Assembly: GCA_016933695.1 (NCBI GenBank)
Contig: JAFGAL010000010.1
Coordinates: 62,001 to 126,000 of the forward strand
Origin: Candidatus Zixiibacteriota bacterium
GTDB taxonomy: Bacteria; Zixibacteria; MSB-5A5; GN15; PGXB01
DNA length: 64,000 nt
Direction: 5' to 3'
In this document: in pieces, positions 8,565 to 17,116 of the stretch
Position numbering within the stretch: position 1 is the stretch's first letter
How the letters are laid out: the number at the start of each line of letters is the position of its first letter
Translations under genes and position numbers: made by a program
The notes under the pieces: model-generated
Database searches by the model: none
What the model was told of the DNA's origin: nothing
The model's input: only the letters and a program-made list of their open reading frames with translations

Positions 8565-10616
8565 TTAAAATTCACCGTCAAAAATATATTCCACGCTGAT
8601 GACTCCCTGGGCGACAATATAATCCGTGCCGGATATTTTCACCGGCTGACCGCCTGAGCCGTTGAGGGTGATCACCTGGGTTGAGTACAGTATCGGATTT
8701 TCCAGAACTTGTATTTCGATGCTGTCGAGGACCACGATGTTTTCCGTGGCGGTCGCTTCGGTCACGACGCCATCGGGGCCGAAAACACCGGCGTCGACCG
8801 AGATCGGGCCGATCACGACTTCGGGATCGGCATAGATCGTGGCCGAATCACCGCTTAAATGGATTGCCACGGTGGTCCCGAGTGGCAGGTGGTTGATGAT
8901 ATTGGTCGTAAAGGTCGCTTCGACAACGTGGTCGGTAATCAGATCGATATCGTCCTGTTCGATTTCCTCGGACGACACATCACCGTCAAAGGTCGCCGTG
9001 CCGACGACAACTTCCAGCGGTGAACTGATTGTCACACGTGCGGTGACGTAATCCTCAGCGTGAATCGTCCCGGCCGTAGCACCGTCACCGAACGATGCGG
9101 CGCCGTCGACAGTAATCACCGACGGAACGGGATTCAGAAACGCCGCCAGATTGGTGTCGAGAATATACGTGTAACTCGGTTCCGCGACCGACCCGGTGGG
9201 GATGTTTTTGACATAGTGCAGAGTCTGACCGTTATTGCCGGTTACGGTGATATCAAGCTCGCCGGTCAGATCGGCGGTGTTTTCAATTTCCAGAAGCAGT
9301 TCGGCATTGACCAGCTGAAGGGAATCGAATCCCTTGGGCAAGTCGATGTCGAGATCGATATTGTCGAAGGCCGCTTCGGTCGGTTCGAAGACGCCGGTCA
9401 GCGATGAAAACGCCAGATCGCTGATATCGGCGGAGAAATGGAAATTGTCGCTCGCATCAACAACCGCCATCGCCGGGCCGGTGGAATCGATCACCGCCAA
9501 AACACTGCAGGCCACATTCTGCGGAAGAGCCTGGTCCAGCGGTTCGAAGGTATAGCCACTCAGGTCGATGAAGACGTTGTCGTAACTGTTGCCGGCTATT
9601 GTCAGATGTCTGGTTAGCGGGACGCCGTCGAGAGTAAAGTCCGGCAAATAAACATCCACGTCGGCTTCGAGCTCGGATCCGTTGGTCAGGGACAGAATCA
9701 CCGTGCCCGATTCCAGATCTGCCGACATGATAGTATTGCCGTCGTCAATAGCGACACCAGTGGTCAGGTTTTTGACGATTTCCGGTATTTTGGCCTCGGC
9801 CGCGGTGACCGAGATGGTGTTGAATGCCGCCGCGGAGGCCATTGATTTATCCGCCAGGGTCAGCACAGTCCCGCCCGGGGTATGGCAATGAATCTGCAGT
9901 TGCAGGGTATTCGATACGGTTTTGCCGGAGAGGCTGAGGAAAACCGAGTCGCGGTCGCCGACACCGACACCGCCCGGAAACGACAGTGGGGTGGGAGTCA
10001 GCGATACGGAGTTGATGACATCAAGGACGTCAAATAGCACGGTGTCCAGATTTACACCGAGATCGTTGACGATGACGATATATATGCCGCCGGACGAGAT
10101 TGTTGCCCAGCTGTAATCCTCGATGACCGGCATGTTATTGGTGACATCAAACGAACAGGCTGGAATATCATTTCCGACTGGCGTGAGGATATCTTCCAGA
10201 TCCACCGTAACCGGCGCCGGTGCACTCGGCCTGATGATCACCGCGCCCAGAGTTTCGTCGATGGACGTGGAGATGTCCGACGTATTCAGATCGTCGTCGA
10301 CGCGGACCGTGTCGATTTCCTCACTGTACGAGAAAACGATTTCACCGGTACTGTCCATGGTGATGCCGGGCTGGTCGATTTTATCGATGATTTCCGGCAT
10401 CAGATACGTGCGATTGACCAGCGGCACGGTGAGATTGGTGGTCCAGGTCGGGGACTCCGGCTTTTTGATACTGCATTGTACCATTGTCAGAAACACGAAT
10501 ATGACAATAATGGCCAGCAGGATTTTCAGGCCGTATTTGACCAGGAAGGAATCCGCGATGGCCGGGCGATTTCGTCGCCTCGGTCGCGGAATGGCAGTTG
10601 CGGATGATTCAGTCAT
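8565..10616 (-). CDS. Large envelope protein with N-terminal membrane anchor, unknown function
   Basis: Unrecognised protein of 683 residues. The ATG at 10616 is chosen because AGGGGGAGAT precedes it, the same ribosome-binding site as the M6 protease gene; a longer reading from 10703 has no such signal. Residues 1-25 are basic (PRPRRRNRPA), followed by one hydrophobic segment (ILLAIIVIFVFLTMVQCSI). The cysteine there resembles a lipobox but has Gln at -1, so a plain membrane anchor is as likely as a lipoprotein. The rest is rich in Asp, Thr, Val and Ile in repeated beta-sandwich-like units, consistent with Ig-like or adhesin modules. It is co-transcribed with the downstream barrel, suggesting a paired surface complex. 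Confidence 0.6.
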   Translation of the reverse strand: MTESSATAIPRPRRRNRPAIADSFLVKYGLKILLAIIVIFVFLTMVQCSIKKPESPTWTTNLTVPLVNRTYLMPEIIDKIDQPGITMDSTGEIVFSYSEEIDTVRVDDDLNTSDISTSIDETLGAVIIRPSAPAPVTVDLEDILTPVGNDIPACSFDVTNNMPVIEDYSWATISSGGIYIVIVNDLGVNLDTVLFDVLDVINSVSLTPTPLSFPGGVGVGDRDSVFLSLSGKTVSNTLQLQIHCHTPGGTVLTLADKSMASAAAFNTISVTAAEAKIPEIVKNLTTGVAIDDGNTIMSADLESGTVILSLTNGSELEADVDVYLPDFTLDGVPLTRHLTIAGNSYDNVFIDLSGYTFEPLDQALPQNVACSVLAVIDSTGPAMAVVDASDNFHFSADISDLAFSSLTGVFEPTEAAFDNIDLDIDLPKGFDSLQLVNAELLLEIENTADLTGELDITVTGNNGQTLHYVKNIPTGSVAEPSYTYILDTNLAAFLNPVPSVITVDGAASFGDGATAGTIHAEDYVTARVTISSPLEVVVGTATFDGDVSSEEIEQDDIDLITDHVVEATFTTNIINHLPLGTTVAIHLSGDSATIYADPEVVIGPISVDAGVFGPDGVVTEATATENIVVLDSIEIQVLENPILYSTQVITLNGSGGQPVKISGTDYIVAQGVISVEYIFDGEF

Positions 10617-10770
10617 ATCTCCCCCTGAAATCAGGTTATAGTTTTTGGGCCAGTAAGCCGCAAGCGGTGTGCCGTGTGGTGCAAACCGCTGGCGGACAGG
10701 CAAATAAGCGGAATGTGAGGTAACGGTGCCCCGGATAAAGTATGGGGAAGGGGCAATACTCAGAAGATGA

Positions 10771-10799
10771 TTGACAATGCCGCAAGCGAATAGTACTAT
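10771..10799 (+). promoter_or_regulatory. Promoter predicting a leaderless mRNA
   Basis: TTGACA at 10771-10776 and TACTAT at 10794-10799 are 17 bases apart. The expected transcription start is at about 10806, which is the A of the ATG of the WYL regulator gene. No Shine-Dalgarno sequence is present. Confidence 0.6.
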
Positions 10800-10805
10800 T
10801 AGTGT

Positions 10806-11753
10806 ATGGGAATGGGGAAATATGATCGGCTGTTGTTTATTCTTAACCTGATTCGAGGTCGAAGAAATCTGAATGCATCCATGATCGCGCGGGAATGCGG
10901 TGTGACGGAGCGGACCGTGTACCGTGACATAATGACGCTATCCGAGGCCAATATTCCCGTGTACTATGATCGGGGATATAAACTGGCATCGGACAGTTTT
11001 CTGCCGCCGCTGAATTTCACCGTGGATGAATATTTAGTCCTGAAAACCGCACTGGAATCGTCTCCTTTGAATCGCGGCGGTCCTTCGCGGCATACCATTC
11101 GCGCTATCACGTCCAAAATCGAGGCCTCGCTGTCATCGCGCGTGAGACGGGATCGTCTCGGTCATCAACCGGTCAGCGTCAGTATTAAATCTACCGCCGT
11201 GCCCGACTCCGGGACCGCGTATTATGCCGCAATCGAACGGGGTATCCGCACGCATCGGGTGGTGCGCATAGCCTACCGGTCTTTGGCCGGGGAGACCCTG
11301 ACGCGCGATGTGGAGCCGCTGTTTATGATCTTTATCGAGCGGGCGTTTTATTTTGTGGCATATTGCCGCCTGCGCGGCGCTATGCGGACGTTTCGTCTGG
11401 ACCGGGTGCAGTCGGTGACGGTTATGTCGGCACGGTTCAAACCGCGGGCGGTCGATCCGGATGCGTATTTCGCCGATAGCTGGGGAGTCTGTCACGGGGA
11501 GCCGGTCGAGGTGGAACTGGTGTTTTCCGGGAAGGCGGCGCGGGTAATCGGTTCGGGGCGGCATCATCCGGGCGAAAGGAAAACCGAACTTTCCGGCGGT
11601 CGGATTCGCTACCGGGTAAAGGTGAGCGGGACCGATGAGATCGGGCGCTGGATTTTGAGTTTTGGCGGGGAGGTTACGGTGGTTCGTCCGGACCGTCTTC
11701 GCCGGGAATTGGTGGATCACGCCCAAAAAATGATAAAAAATCACGGCGGATGA
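10806..11753 (+). CDS. WYL-domain transcriptional regulator (YafY/DeoR type)
   Basis: DNA-binding regulator of 315 residues. Residues 1-60 form a winged HTH (NASMIARECGVTERTVYRDI), with the PVYYDRGYKL turn typical of YafY-type proteins. The middle and C-terminal parts carry a WYL-type ligand domain (RVVRIAYRSLAGETLTRDVEPLFM ... FYFVAYCRLRGAMRTFRLDRV), here with FYF/YCR in place of the name-giving Trp-Tyr-Leu. WYL domains sense nucleic acids or nucleotides in several known regulators. The predicted transcript is leaderless; an ATG six bases inside (10812) is the alternative start. A second, shorter homologue follows at 11947. The target is unknown, but a palindrome at 11761 between the two genes is a candidate operator. 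Confidence 0.87.
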   Translation: MGMGKYDRLLFILNLIRGRRNLNASMIARECGVTERTVYRDIMTLSEANIPVYYDRGYKLASDSFLPPLNFTVDEYLVLKTALESSPLNRGGPSRHTIRAITSKIEASLSSRVRRDRLGHQPVSVSIKSTAVPDSGTAYYAAIERGIRTHRVVRIAYRSLAGETLTRDVEPLFMIFIERAFYFVAYCRLRGAMRTFRLDRVQSVTVMSARFKPRAVDPDAYFADSWGVCHGEPVEVELVFSGKAARVIGSGRHHPGERKTELSGGRIRYRVKVSGTDEIGRWILSFGGEVTVVRPDRLRRELVDHAQKMIKNHGG

Positions 11754-11760
11754 ATTTTTA

Positions 11761-11777
11761 CTGACATACTCTGTCAG
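11761..11777. promoter_or_regulatory. Palindrome CTGACA-N5-TGTCAG, candidate operator
   Basis: Perfect 6-bp inverted repeat with a five-base spacer, seven bases after the stop of the first WYL regulator and upstream of the second. A TATATT/TATTAT sequence follows at about 11789. It fits an operator for one of the flanking HTH proteins; as a terminator it would lack a T-run. Confidence 0.4.
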
Positions 11778-11946
11778 GGGTGTACTCTATATTATCGACA
11801 GGAAGGTTCGCCGCCGGCGAATACGGTTATTGATTCAACGAAATCGTTTAAGGCCTGATGGTGGACGATTTCAGGGTGTTGCCACTGGCAATGTTCGGGC
11901 GACGGGTTGTCGGACGGGCCGACAATCCCAAAGGGGAGGAAAGACC

Positions 11947-12576
11947 ATGACAAAAGCGGAGAGGTTGTTATTTCTTGTCAATCTCTTCCGGGTGAGGAGA
12001 CGGATAACACTGGAAGAACTGGCGAGGGAATGTGAGGTGTCAACCCGAACGATTTATCGCGATATTGTATCGCTGTCGAATCTAAACGTTCCGATCTACT
12101 ATGACGGCGGGTATCGGCTGACGAAAGGAGTATCGTTGCCGCCGCTGGCGTTTACGCGGGACGAGCAGGAAATCATCGGGTATTGCCTGCGCAATTCGCC
12201 GCTGGTCAAATCGCCTCGCCTGCGCGGTATCATCAAGAATATCGAACTGAAAATCCTGTCGACTCTCAGGGATCGCAAGCAGGGGCGTCTCAATTCTCTA
12301 TTGATCGGCTCCGACAATTCCGAGAAGCCGTTCACCCCCAAACAGGATAAGCTGATTGAATTGTTTTTCAAGGCGTGTGTGGAACACAGTGCGGTGGATG
12401 TTGTCATGCAGGGCAAACGCCGCGAGTTGACAGGAGTGTATCCGTCCGGTTTGGAGGTCTGCGGCCCCAGCTGGTGGTTTCGTTTTACCGATGCCAACGG
12501 CGGCAGGACAAAACGGGTCCAACTGGATCGGGTTGACAAAATTCGCAGTCTTCGAAGCACGGTCGGACGGGGTTGA
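11947..12576 (+). CDS. Shortened YafY-type HTH regulator with a vestigial WYL domain
   Basis: Putative transcriptional regulator of 209 residues. The ATG at 11947 has GGGGAGGAAAG just upstream; the longer frame from 11830 has no support. The first 60 residues are a close copy of the HTH of the upstream gene (ITLEELARECEVSTRTIYRDI then PIYYDGGYRL). The C-terminal part is about 100 residues shorter than in the neighbour. It keeps only a minimal WYL-like segment (VDVVMQGKRRELTGVYPSGLEV ... RTKRVQLDRVDKI) and lacks the extension domain. The two genes probably arose by duplication. It may act as a stand-alone DNA binder or a partner of the full-length protein; that is inference. Confidence 0.78.
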   Translation: MTKAERLLFLVNLFRVRRRITLEELARECEVSTRTIYRDIVSLSNLNVPIYYDGGYRLTKGVSLPPLAFTRDEQEIIGYCLRNSPLVKSPRLRGIIKNIELKILSTLRDRKQGRLNSLLIGSDNSEKPFTPKQDKLIELFFKACVEHSAVDVVMQGKRRELTGVYPSGLEVCGPSWWFRFTDANGGRTKRVQLDRVDKIRSLRSTVGRG

Positions 12577-12651
12577 TGCTTCAATAAAAGCGGCCGTCGC
12601 GAAATGCGTTTTTGGTTGACAACAACGCCGATATCCGTTTCTTGATGCAAT

Positions 12652-13149
12652 ATGGGCGTCTGGAGTGCCAAAGACGTGGCGTACGCGGGCGTCATTGCCG
12701 CGATCTATGCCGTAATATCCATCATTCTGGCTCCGGTCAGTTACGGAGTGTATCAGATACGGGTAGCCGAGGCATTGACGGTTTTGCCATTTCTGTATTT
12801 CCCCGCAGTATTTGGTCTGTTTATCGGCTGTCTGATCGCCAATATTTTCGGCGGCAACGGTCTTCAGGATATTGTCTTCGGATCGTTACTAACGCTGTTT
12901 GCCGCCTATCTCACTCATTTGACGGCCATGATAAAATCGCAAAAGCTGGGTATTGCGCTGGCACCGCTGGCGCCGGTTCTGATTAACGCTTTCGGGGTTT
13001 CCCTGTATCTGGCGCCGATTACCGGCATGCCGTATTTCTTCGTGGTGCAGATGATCGGCCTGGGGCAGGTGGGCGCCTGCTATGTGCTGGGGATTCCATT
13101 GTTGTTGTTTTTATTGCATCGAAAAGCCGTAATGCACCATCCGTATTGA
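12652..13149 (+). CDS. QueT-like membrane transporter
   Basis: Integral membrane protein of 165 residues with five or six hydrophobic helices. The opening (AKDVAYAGVIAAIYAVISIIL), the YGVYQIRVAEALTVLPFL segment and the FGLFIGCLIANIFGG motif match the QueT family, predicted S components of ECF-type transporters for queuosine precursors. I looked for a preQ1 riboswitch in the short leader and did not find one, so the substrate is only family-based. No Shine-Dalgarno sequence precedes the ATG. A TTGACA at 12616-12621 could belong to a promoter giving a near-leaderless mRNA, but the -10 box is poor. Confidence 0.72.
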   Translation: MGVWSAKDVAYAGVIAAIYAVISIILAPVSYGVYQIRVAEALTVLPFLYFPAVFGLFIGCLIANIFGGNGLQDIVFGSLLTLFAAYLTHLTAMIKSQKLGIALAPLAPVLINAFGVSLYLAPITGMPYFFVVQMIGLGQVGACYVLGIPLLLFLLHRKAVMHHPY

Positions 13150-13183
13150 ATCCGAAACCATTTATTTTACTGGGACATAAACC

Positions 13184-14467
13184 ATGAATACCTGTTTGAT
13201 CGTTTTTGAGGATGCCCGGTTCGGGAATTTCTATCCCCTGACCTATCTCCGTCCGATTTATTTTCTGCGGCCGGGGATGCGAAACCTGTGTCAGAAGCTG
13301 ATCGACAGTTTGCCGGGATGTCAGCCGTCGCTGTTCTGCCGTCCGGAAATCGAGGATATGACGCGGGAACAAACGGAATATCCGGTTAATGCCTTTAACG
13401 GCCGTCATGCCGCGGAAACGTATCTGATCAACGGGGCATTGAAACCCAACCCGGAATTCATGGCCGCCTTGAAAAAAGCCGACGCGTCGGCGGTGATTTC
13501 CACGCCGGACGGGGACATTGTCGCGGTGAAGGCGGTCGGCCAACTGACGGATTCGGAATTTGAAAACCTGATAAACGGTGATCTGGAAGGCTTTATCAAT
13601 ACCGTCGCCACGCGTGCCGAACGAATGACGATTGACATTCCGTTTTATAATTATCTCTGGGAGCTGATGCACGATCTTCCCGTACAACTGCAGGCGGACT
13701 TCGATTATATTCGGGCAAGCCGCGGCGATGGCTATATGACTCCTGATCCGGATAAATATCCCGGGGCGTCATTTATCAAGCCGGAACATATCCTGATCGC
13801 GCCGGATGCCGAGATTCTTCCGGGAACGGTGCTTGATGCCTCGCACGGGCCGATTCTGATCGAACGCGGCGGCCGGATCGAGCCGCATACATATGTGATC
13901 GGGCCGCTGTACCTGGGTGAACATTCGCGACTGGTCGGGGGCAAGATCGAGGGGAGTTCGATCGGTCCGGTGTGCCGTATCGGCGGAGAACTGGAGGAGT
14001 CGATCATTCAGGGGTATACCAACAAGTATCACGCCGGATTTATCGGGCACAGTTATGTCGGGGAATGGGTGAATTTCGGCGCGATGACCACCAATTCGGA
14101 TTTGAAGAATAATTATAAGTCGGTAGCGGTAACGGTCAACGGCCAGAGCCATGATACCGGTCTGTTGAAGGTCGGTTCGTTTATCGGGGACTTCACGAAA
14201 ACCGCCATCGGCACCCTGTTGAATACCGGCATTACCATCGGCCTGTCCTGCAATATCCTCGGAAATGGCCTGGTTGCGGAGAAAGAGATTCCGTCGTTTA
14301 CCTGGTATTCATCGCGACACAAAATGGCCTATATGATTGTTCAAGCATTGGAGACTATTGAACGGACGATGTCGCGTCGGGACAAAAAACCGACCGATGC
14401 GATGAAAAGGCGGCTGGAGGAGGTATGTCAGGCCTCCCCGATTCATGCCAAAAAGGACAGGGTATAA
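13184..14467 (+). CDS. GlmU-like sugar nucleotidyltransferase / acyltransferase (alternative bacterial GlmU)
   Basis: Protein of 427 residues resembling the alternative GlmU proteins of Bacteroidota and relatives, proposed to make UDP-N-acetylglucosamine. The N-terminal third (CLIVFEDARFGNFYPLTYLRPIYFLRPG) matches the degenerate nucleotidyltransferase half. From about residue 195 onward hexapeptide repeats build a left-handed beta helix (ILIAPDAEILPGTVLDA, IEPHTYVIGPLYLGEHSRL, VNFGAMTTNSDLKNNYK). The helix ends with the NTGITIGLSCNILGNGLV segment. It lies 35 bases after the QueT-like gene and upstream of GalT and glycogen synthase, in a sugar-nucleotide neighbourhood. Whether both activities are present cannot be decided here. 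Confidence 0.8.
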   Translation: MNTCLIVFEDARFGNFYPLTYLRPIYFLRPGMRNLCQKLIDSLPGCQPSLFCRPEIEDMTREQTEYPVNAFNGRHAAETYLINGALKPNPEFMAALKKADASAVISTPDGDIVAVKAVGQLTDSEFENLINGDLEGFINTVATRAERMTIDIPFYNYLWELMHDLPVQLQADFDYIRASRGDGYMTPDPDKYPGASFIKPEHILIAPDAEILPGTVLDASHGPILIERGGRIEPHTYVIGPLYLGEHSRLVGGKIEGSSIGPVCRIGGELEESIIQGYTNKYHAGFIGHSYVGEWVNFGAMTTNSDLKNNYKSVAVTVNGQSHDTGLLKVGSFIGDFTKTAIGTLLNTGITIGLSCNILGNGLVAEKEIPSFTWYSSRHKMAYMIVQALETIERTMSRRDKKPTDAMKRRLEEVCQASPIHAKKDRV

Positions 14468-14534
14468 AATCCCGCTGGAAATGACGATAATAGGAAAATA
14501 TGCTATTTGTGTCCGCAGGAATAAGAAATGGGGC

Positions 14535-14563
14535 TTGATCTTGTATTACCGGGATAATATGTT
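14535..14563 (+). promoter_or_regulatory. Promoter of the galT-glgA operon
   Basis: TTGATC at 14535-14540 and TATGTT at 14558-14563 with a 17-base spacer, about 25 bases before the ribosome-binding site AGAGAGGA of galT. Confidence 0.5.
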
Positions 14564-14594
14564 ACAGGTTCACACAGCTTAGAGAGGATTGCTC

Positions 14595-15641
14595 ATGCCA
14601 GAGTTTCGCAGAGATCCCGTAATCGGCCGATGGGTGATTATTTCCACCGATCGCGGGAAGCGGCCGTCGAGTTTCGGCAATGTTCCCAAGCAGGAAGAAC
14701 CCAAAATGTGCCCGTTTTGCCCCGGGAATGAATCCAGTACGCCACCGGAGGTGCTGGCATTTCGCGAAAACGGCACCCAACCGAACAAGCCGGGCTGGTT
14801 TCTTCGGGTGATTTCGAATAAATATCCGGCTTTGCGTGTTGAGGGAAGTCTCAACCGGGAGCCGATGGGATTATATGATAAAATGAACGGGGTCGGCGCA
14901 CACGAGGTGATTATCGAAACGCCGGATCATTACAAGGATCTGGCCGATTTGTCGCACGAAGAGATAAAAAACGTATTGTGGGCGTTTCGTGAGCGTTCGC
15001 TTGACCTGCAAAGGGATCGTCGCTTCAAATACGTGTTGATTTTCAAGAATCACGGTGAGGCCGCCGGCGCATCGCTGGAACATTCGCACAGCCAGCTGAT
15101 CGCGACGCCGATTATCCCGCGACGGGTTGAAGAGGAAATCGACGGGGCCAACAAGTATTATGATTTCAAGGAACGATGTATATTCTGTGATATTATCCGT
15201 CAGGAGTTAACCGACAAGGAGCGTATTATTAGTGATTACGGCGATTTTATCGCGTTTTCGCCGTTTGCCTCACGACATCCGTTCGAGACCTGGCTTCTGC
15301 CGAAACAACATCTGGCGCATTTCACCGATCTGGCGCCGAACAACTATATCTATCTTGCCGAGGCGCTTAAAGACGTGCTGAATCGACTGCGGGTGGCGCT
15401 GAACAATCCGCCGTTCAATTTTATCATTCACACCGCGCCGTTCGGCAATGAATACGACGAAGTCTATCACTGGCATTTTGAAATTATCCCCAAATTGACC
15501 AAGGTGGCCGGGTTTGAGTGGGGATCGGGGTTTTATATCAATCCCACCAAGCCGGAGGACGCCGCCGGATATATGCGGGAAATCGATTCATCGCAGGCGG
15601 AGCGGTTGTTCGGGCCGCAGGCCGCCATGAAAATGGTATGA
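14595..15641 (+). CDS. galT: Galactose-1-phosphate uridylyltransferase
   Basis: Enzyme of the Leloir pathway that exchanges UMP between UDP-glucose and galactose-1-phosphate. From the ATG at 14595 it has 348 residues; AGAGAGGA is seven bases upstream, so a TTG at 14589 is less likely. The zinc-binding CPFC is at residues 39-42, and the nucleophile motif EHSHSQ places the catalytic histidine at about 165 (family pattern H-x-H-x-Q). A second cysteine pair (CIFCD) begins the C-terminal half, and the late YHWHFEIIPK segment is also conserved in the family. The stop codon overlaps the start of the glycogen synthase gene (ATGA), so the two are translationally coupled. Confidence 0.92.
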   Translation: MPEFRRDPVIGRWVIISTDRGKRPSSFGNVPKQEEPKMCPFCPGNESSTPPEVLAFRENGTQPNKPGWFLRVISNKYPALRVEGSLNREPMGLYDKMNGVGAHEVIIETPDHYKDLADLSHEEIKNVLWAFRERSLDLQRDRRFKYVLIFKNHGEAAGASLEHSHSQLIATPIIPRRVEEEIDGANKYYDFKERCIFCDIIRQELTDKERIISDYGDFIAFSPFASRHPFETWLLPKQHLAHFTDLAPNNYIYLAEALKDVLNRLRVALNNPPFNFIIHTAPFGNEYDEVYHWHFEIIPKLTKVAGFEWGSGFYINPTKPEDAAGYMREIDSSQAERLFGPQAAMKMV

Positions 15642-17116
15642 ATGAACTGAAGATCGCCTTTGTAACGCCGGAAGCCGTCCCGTTTGCCAAGACCGGGGGA
15701 CTGGCCGACGTCTCCGGGGTGCTTCCGTCGCTGTTTGCGCAACGCGGCCACACAGTTAAGCTTATTCTTCCGTTTCATCGCTGTATTAAGGATAATTATC
15801 CGAATGCGGAACGCCTGGATGTACATCTCAATGCGGTCGTTGGAAGCAAGCAATTCGACGGCTCGCTGTATCGGCTTCATGACCGCGCCACCGGTTTGGA
15901 AGTGTATTTCATCGAGAACGGGTCGTTTTTCGATCGTTCCGAATTATATCGTGACCCGGTCACGGGCAACGATTATGAAGACAACGCCGACCGGTTTATT
16001 TTCTTCTCACAGGCGGTATTGGATGTGTTTCGCAGACTGGATTGGGCGCCGGATATCGTGCATGTCAATGACTGGCAGTCGGCACTGGTCTCATCGTTTT
16101 TGAAAACGACGGCCGGCCAGGAGTCGCTATTTCAGAAGACGAAAACGGTGCTGACCATTCACAATATGGCGTATCAGGGGCAATTCCCGATGGAAACCGG
16201 ATTAAAACTCGGCGTGGACCCGACCCTGCTTCGCGCACCGGGACCGTTTGAGTACTGGGGGAAGATCAACTTCCTGAAATCGGCCATATTGCTTTCCGAC
16301 AAGATTACGACGGTCTCTCCGAGTTATGCCCGCGAGATTCAGGAATCCAATGAGTTCGGCATGGGGCTGGAAGGGGTTTTGAAAGACCGCTGCGACGATC
16401 TGGTGGGGATCATCAACGGCGTGGATTATTCAGTCTGGTCGCCGCAGAAGGATACGGATATACCCTACAAGTACATTCCCGCGAATCTCTCCGGCAAGAA
16501 ACGCAACAAACTGGAACTGCTTCATCTGGCGGGATTGCCGCTTCGGGTCGATCAACCGCTGTTCGGGTTGATCGGTCGTCTGGACAACCAGAAAGGGCTT
16601 GATTTGATCGCGAGTATTATCGACGAGATGATGTCGCTTGATTTGCAGATGATCGTGCTGGGAACCGGTGCGGAAGAATATCATATGCTGTTTGCGCAAA
16701 CCGAACAACGCTATCCCGACCGTTTCAAGGCGTTCCTAAAATTCGACAACAAGCTGGCGCATTTGATCGAGGCGGGAGCGGATGTCTTTTTGATGCCGTC
16801 GCGTTTCGAGCCATGCGGCCTCAACCAGATGTACAGCCTCAAATACGGCACGGTGCCGATCGTTCGCAAGACCGGTGGGTTGGCCGATACCGTTGTTGAT
16901 TTTAACGAAGTGACACTTGAGGGGACCGGATTTGTTTTCGATGAATACGATTCCGGGCCGTTACTGGATGCGATCAAACGCGCTGTCCGGCTGTACGCCC
17001 GTCGAAAAACATGGCACAAACTGGTCAAACAGGGTATGCAGAAAGATTTTTCCTGGGACAATTCGGCGCGGCAGTATCTTGAGTTGTATCACGCTATCGT
17101 CCATCCCACTACCTGA
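15638..17116 (+). CDS. glgA: Glycogen synthase (GT5 family)
   Basis: GT-B glycosyltransferase of 492 residues that elongates alpha-1,4-glucan from a nucleotide-glucose donor. The start at 15638 overlaps the galT stop (ATGA). The N-terminal donor-binding loop KTGGLADVSG begins at residue 18. HVNDWQSAL, LTIHNMAYQG and GIINGVDYSVWSP follow in the usual order, and the C-terminal domain has GLIGRLDNQKG and FEPCGLNQMYSLKYG with the conserved E and the later RKTGGLADTV. Full length for the family. Downstream it overlaps the GT-C gene by one base. Coupling with galT suggests galactose or UDP-glucose flow into storage polysaccharide, which is an inference from gene order. Confidence 0.94.
   Translation: MNELKIAFVTPEAVPFAKTGGLADVSGVLPSLFAQRGHTVKLILPFHRCIKDNYPNAERLDVHLNAVVGSKQFDGSLYRLHDRATGLEVYFIENGSFFDRSELYRDPVTGNDYEDNADRFIFFSQAVLDVFRRLDWAPDIVHVNDWQSALVSSFLKTTAGQESLFQKTKTVLTIHNMAYQGQFPMETGLKLGVDPTLLRAPGPFEYWGKINFLKSAILLSDKITTVSPSYAREIQESNEFGMGLEGVLKDRCDDLVGIINGVDYSVWSPQKDTDIPYKYIPANLSGKKRNKLELLHLAGLPLRVDQPLFGLIGRLDNQKGLDLIASIIDEMMSLDLQMIVLGTGAEEYHMLFAQTEQRYPDRFKAFLKFDNKLAHLIEAGADVFLMPSRFEPCGLNQMYSLKYGTVPIVRKTGGLADTVVDFNEVTLEGTGFVFDEYDSGPLLDAIKRAVRLYARRKTWHKLVKQGMQKDFSWDNSARQYLELYHAIVHPTT

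Noticed and set aside
12577-12651. preQ1 riboswitch before the QueT-like gene
   Set aside because: The short leader has no recognisable preQ1-I or preQ1-II core and no fitting hairpin/pseudoknot.
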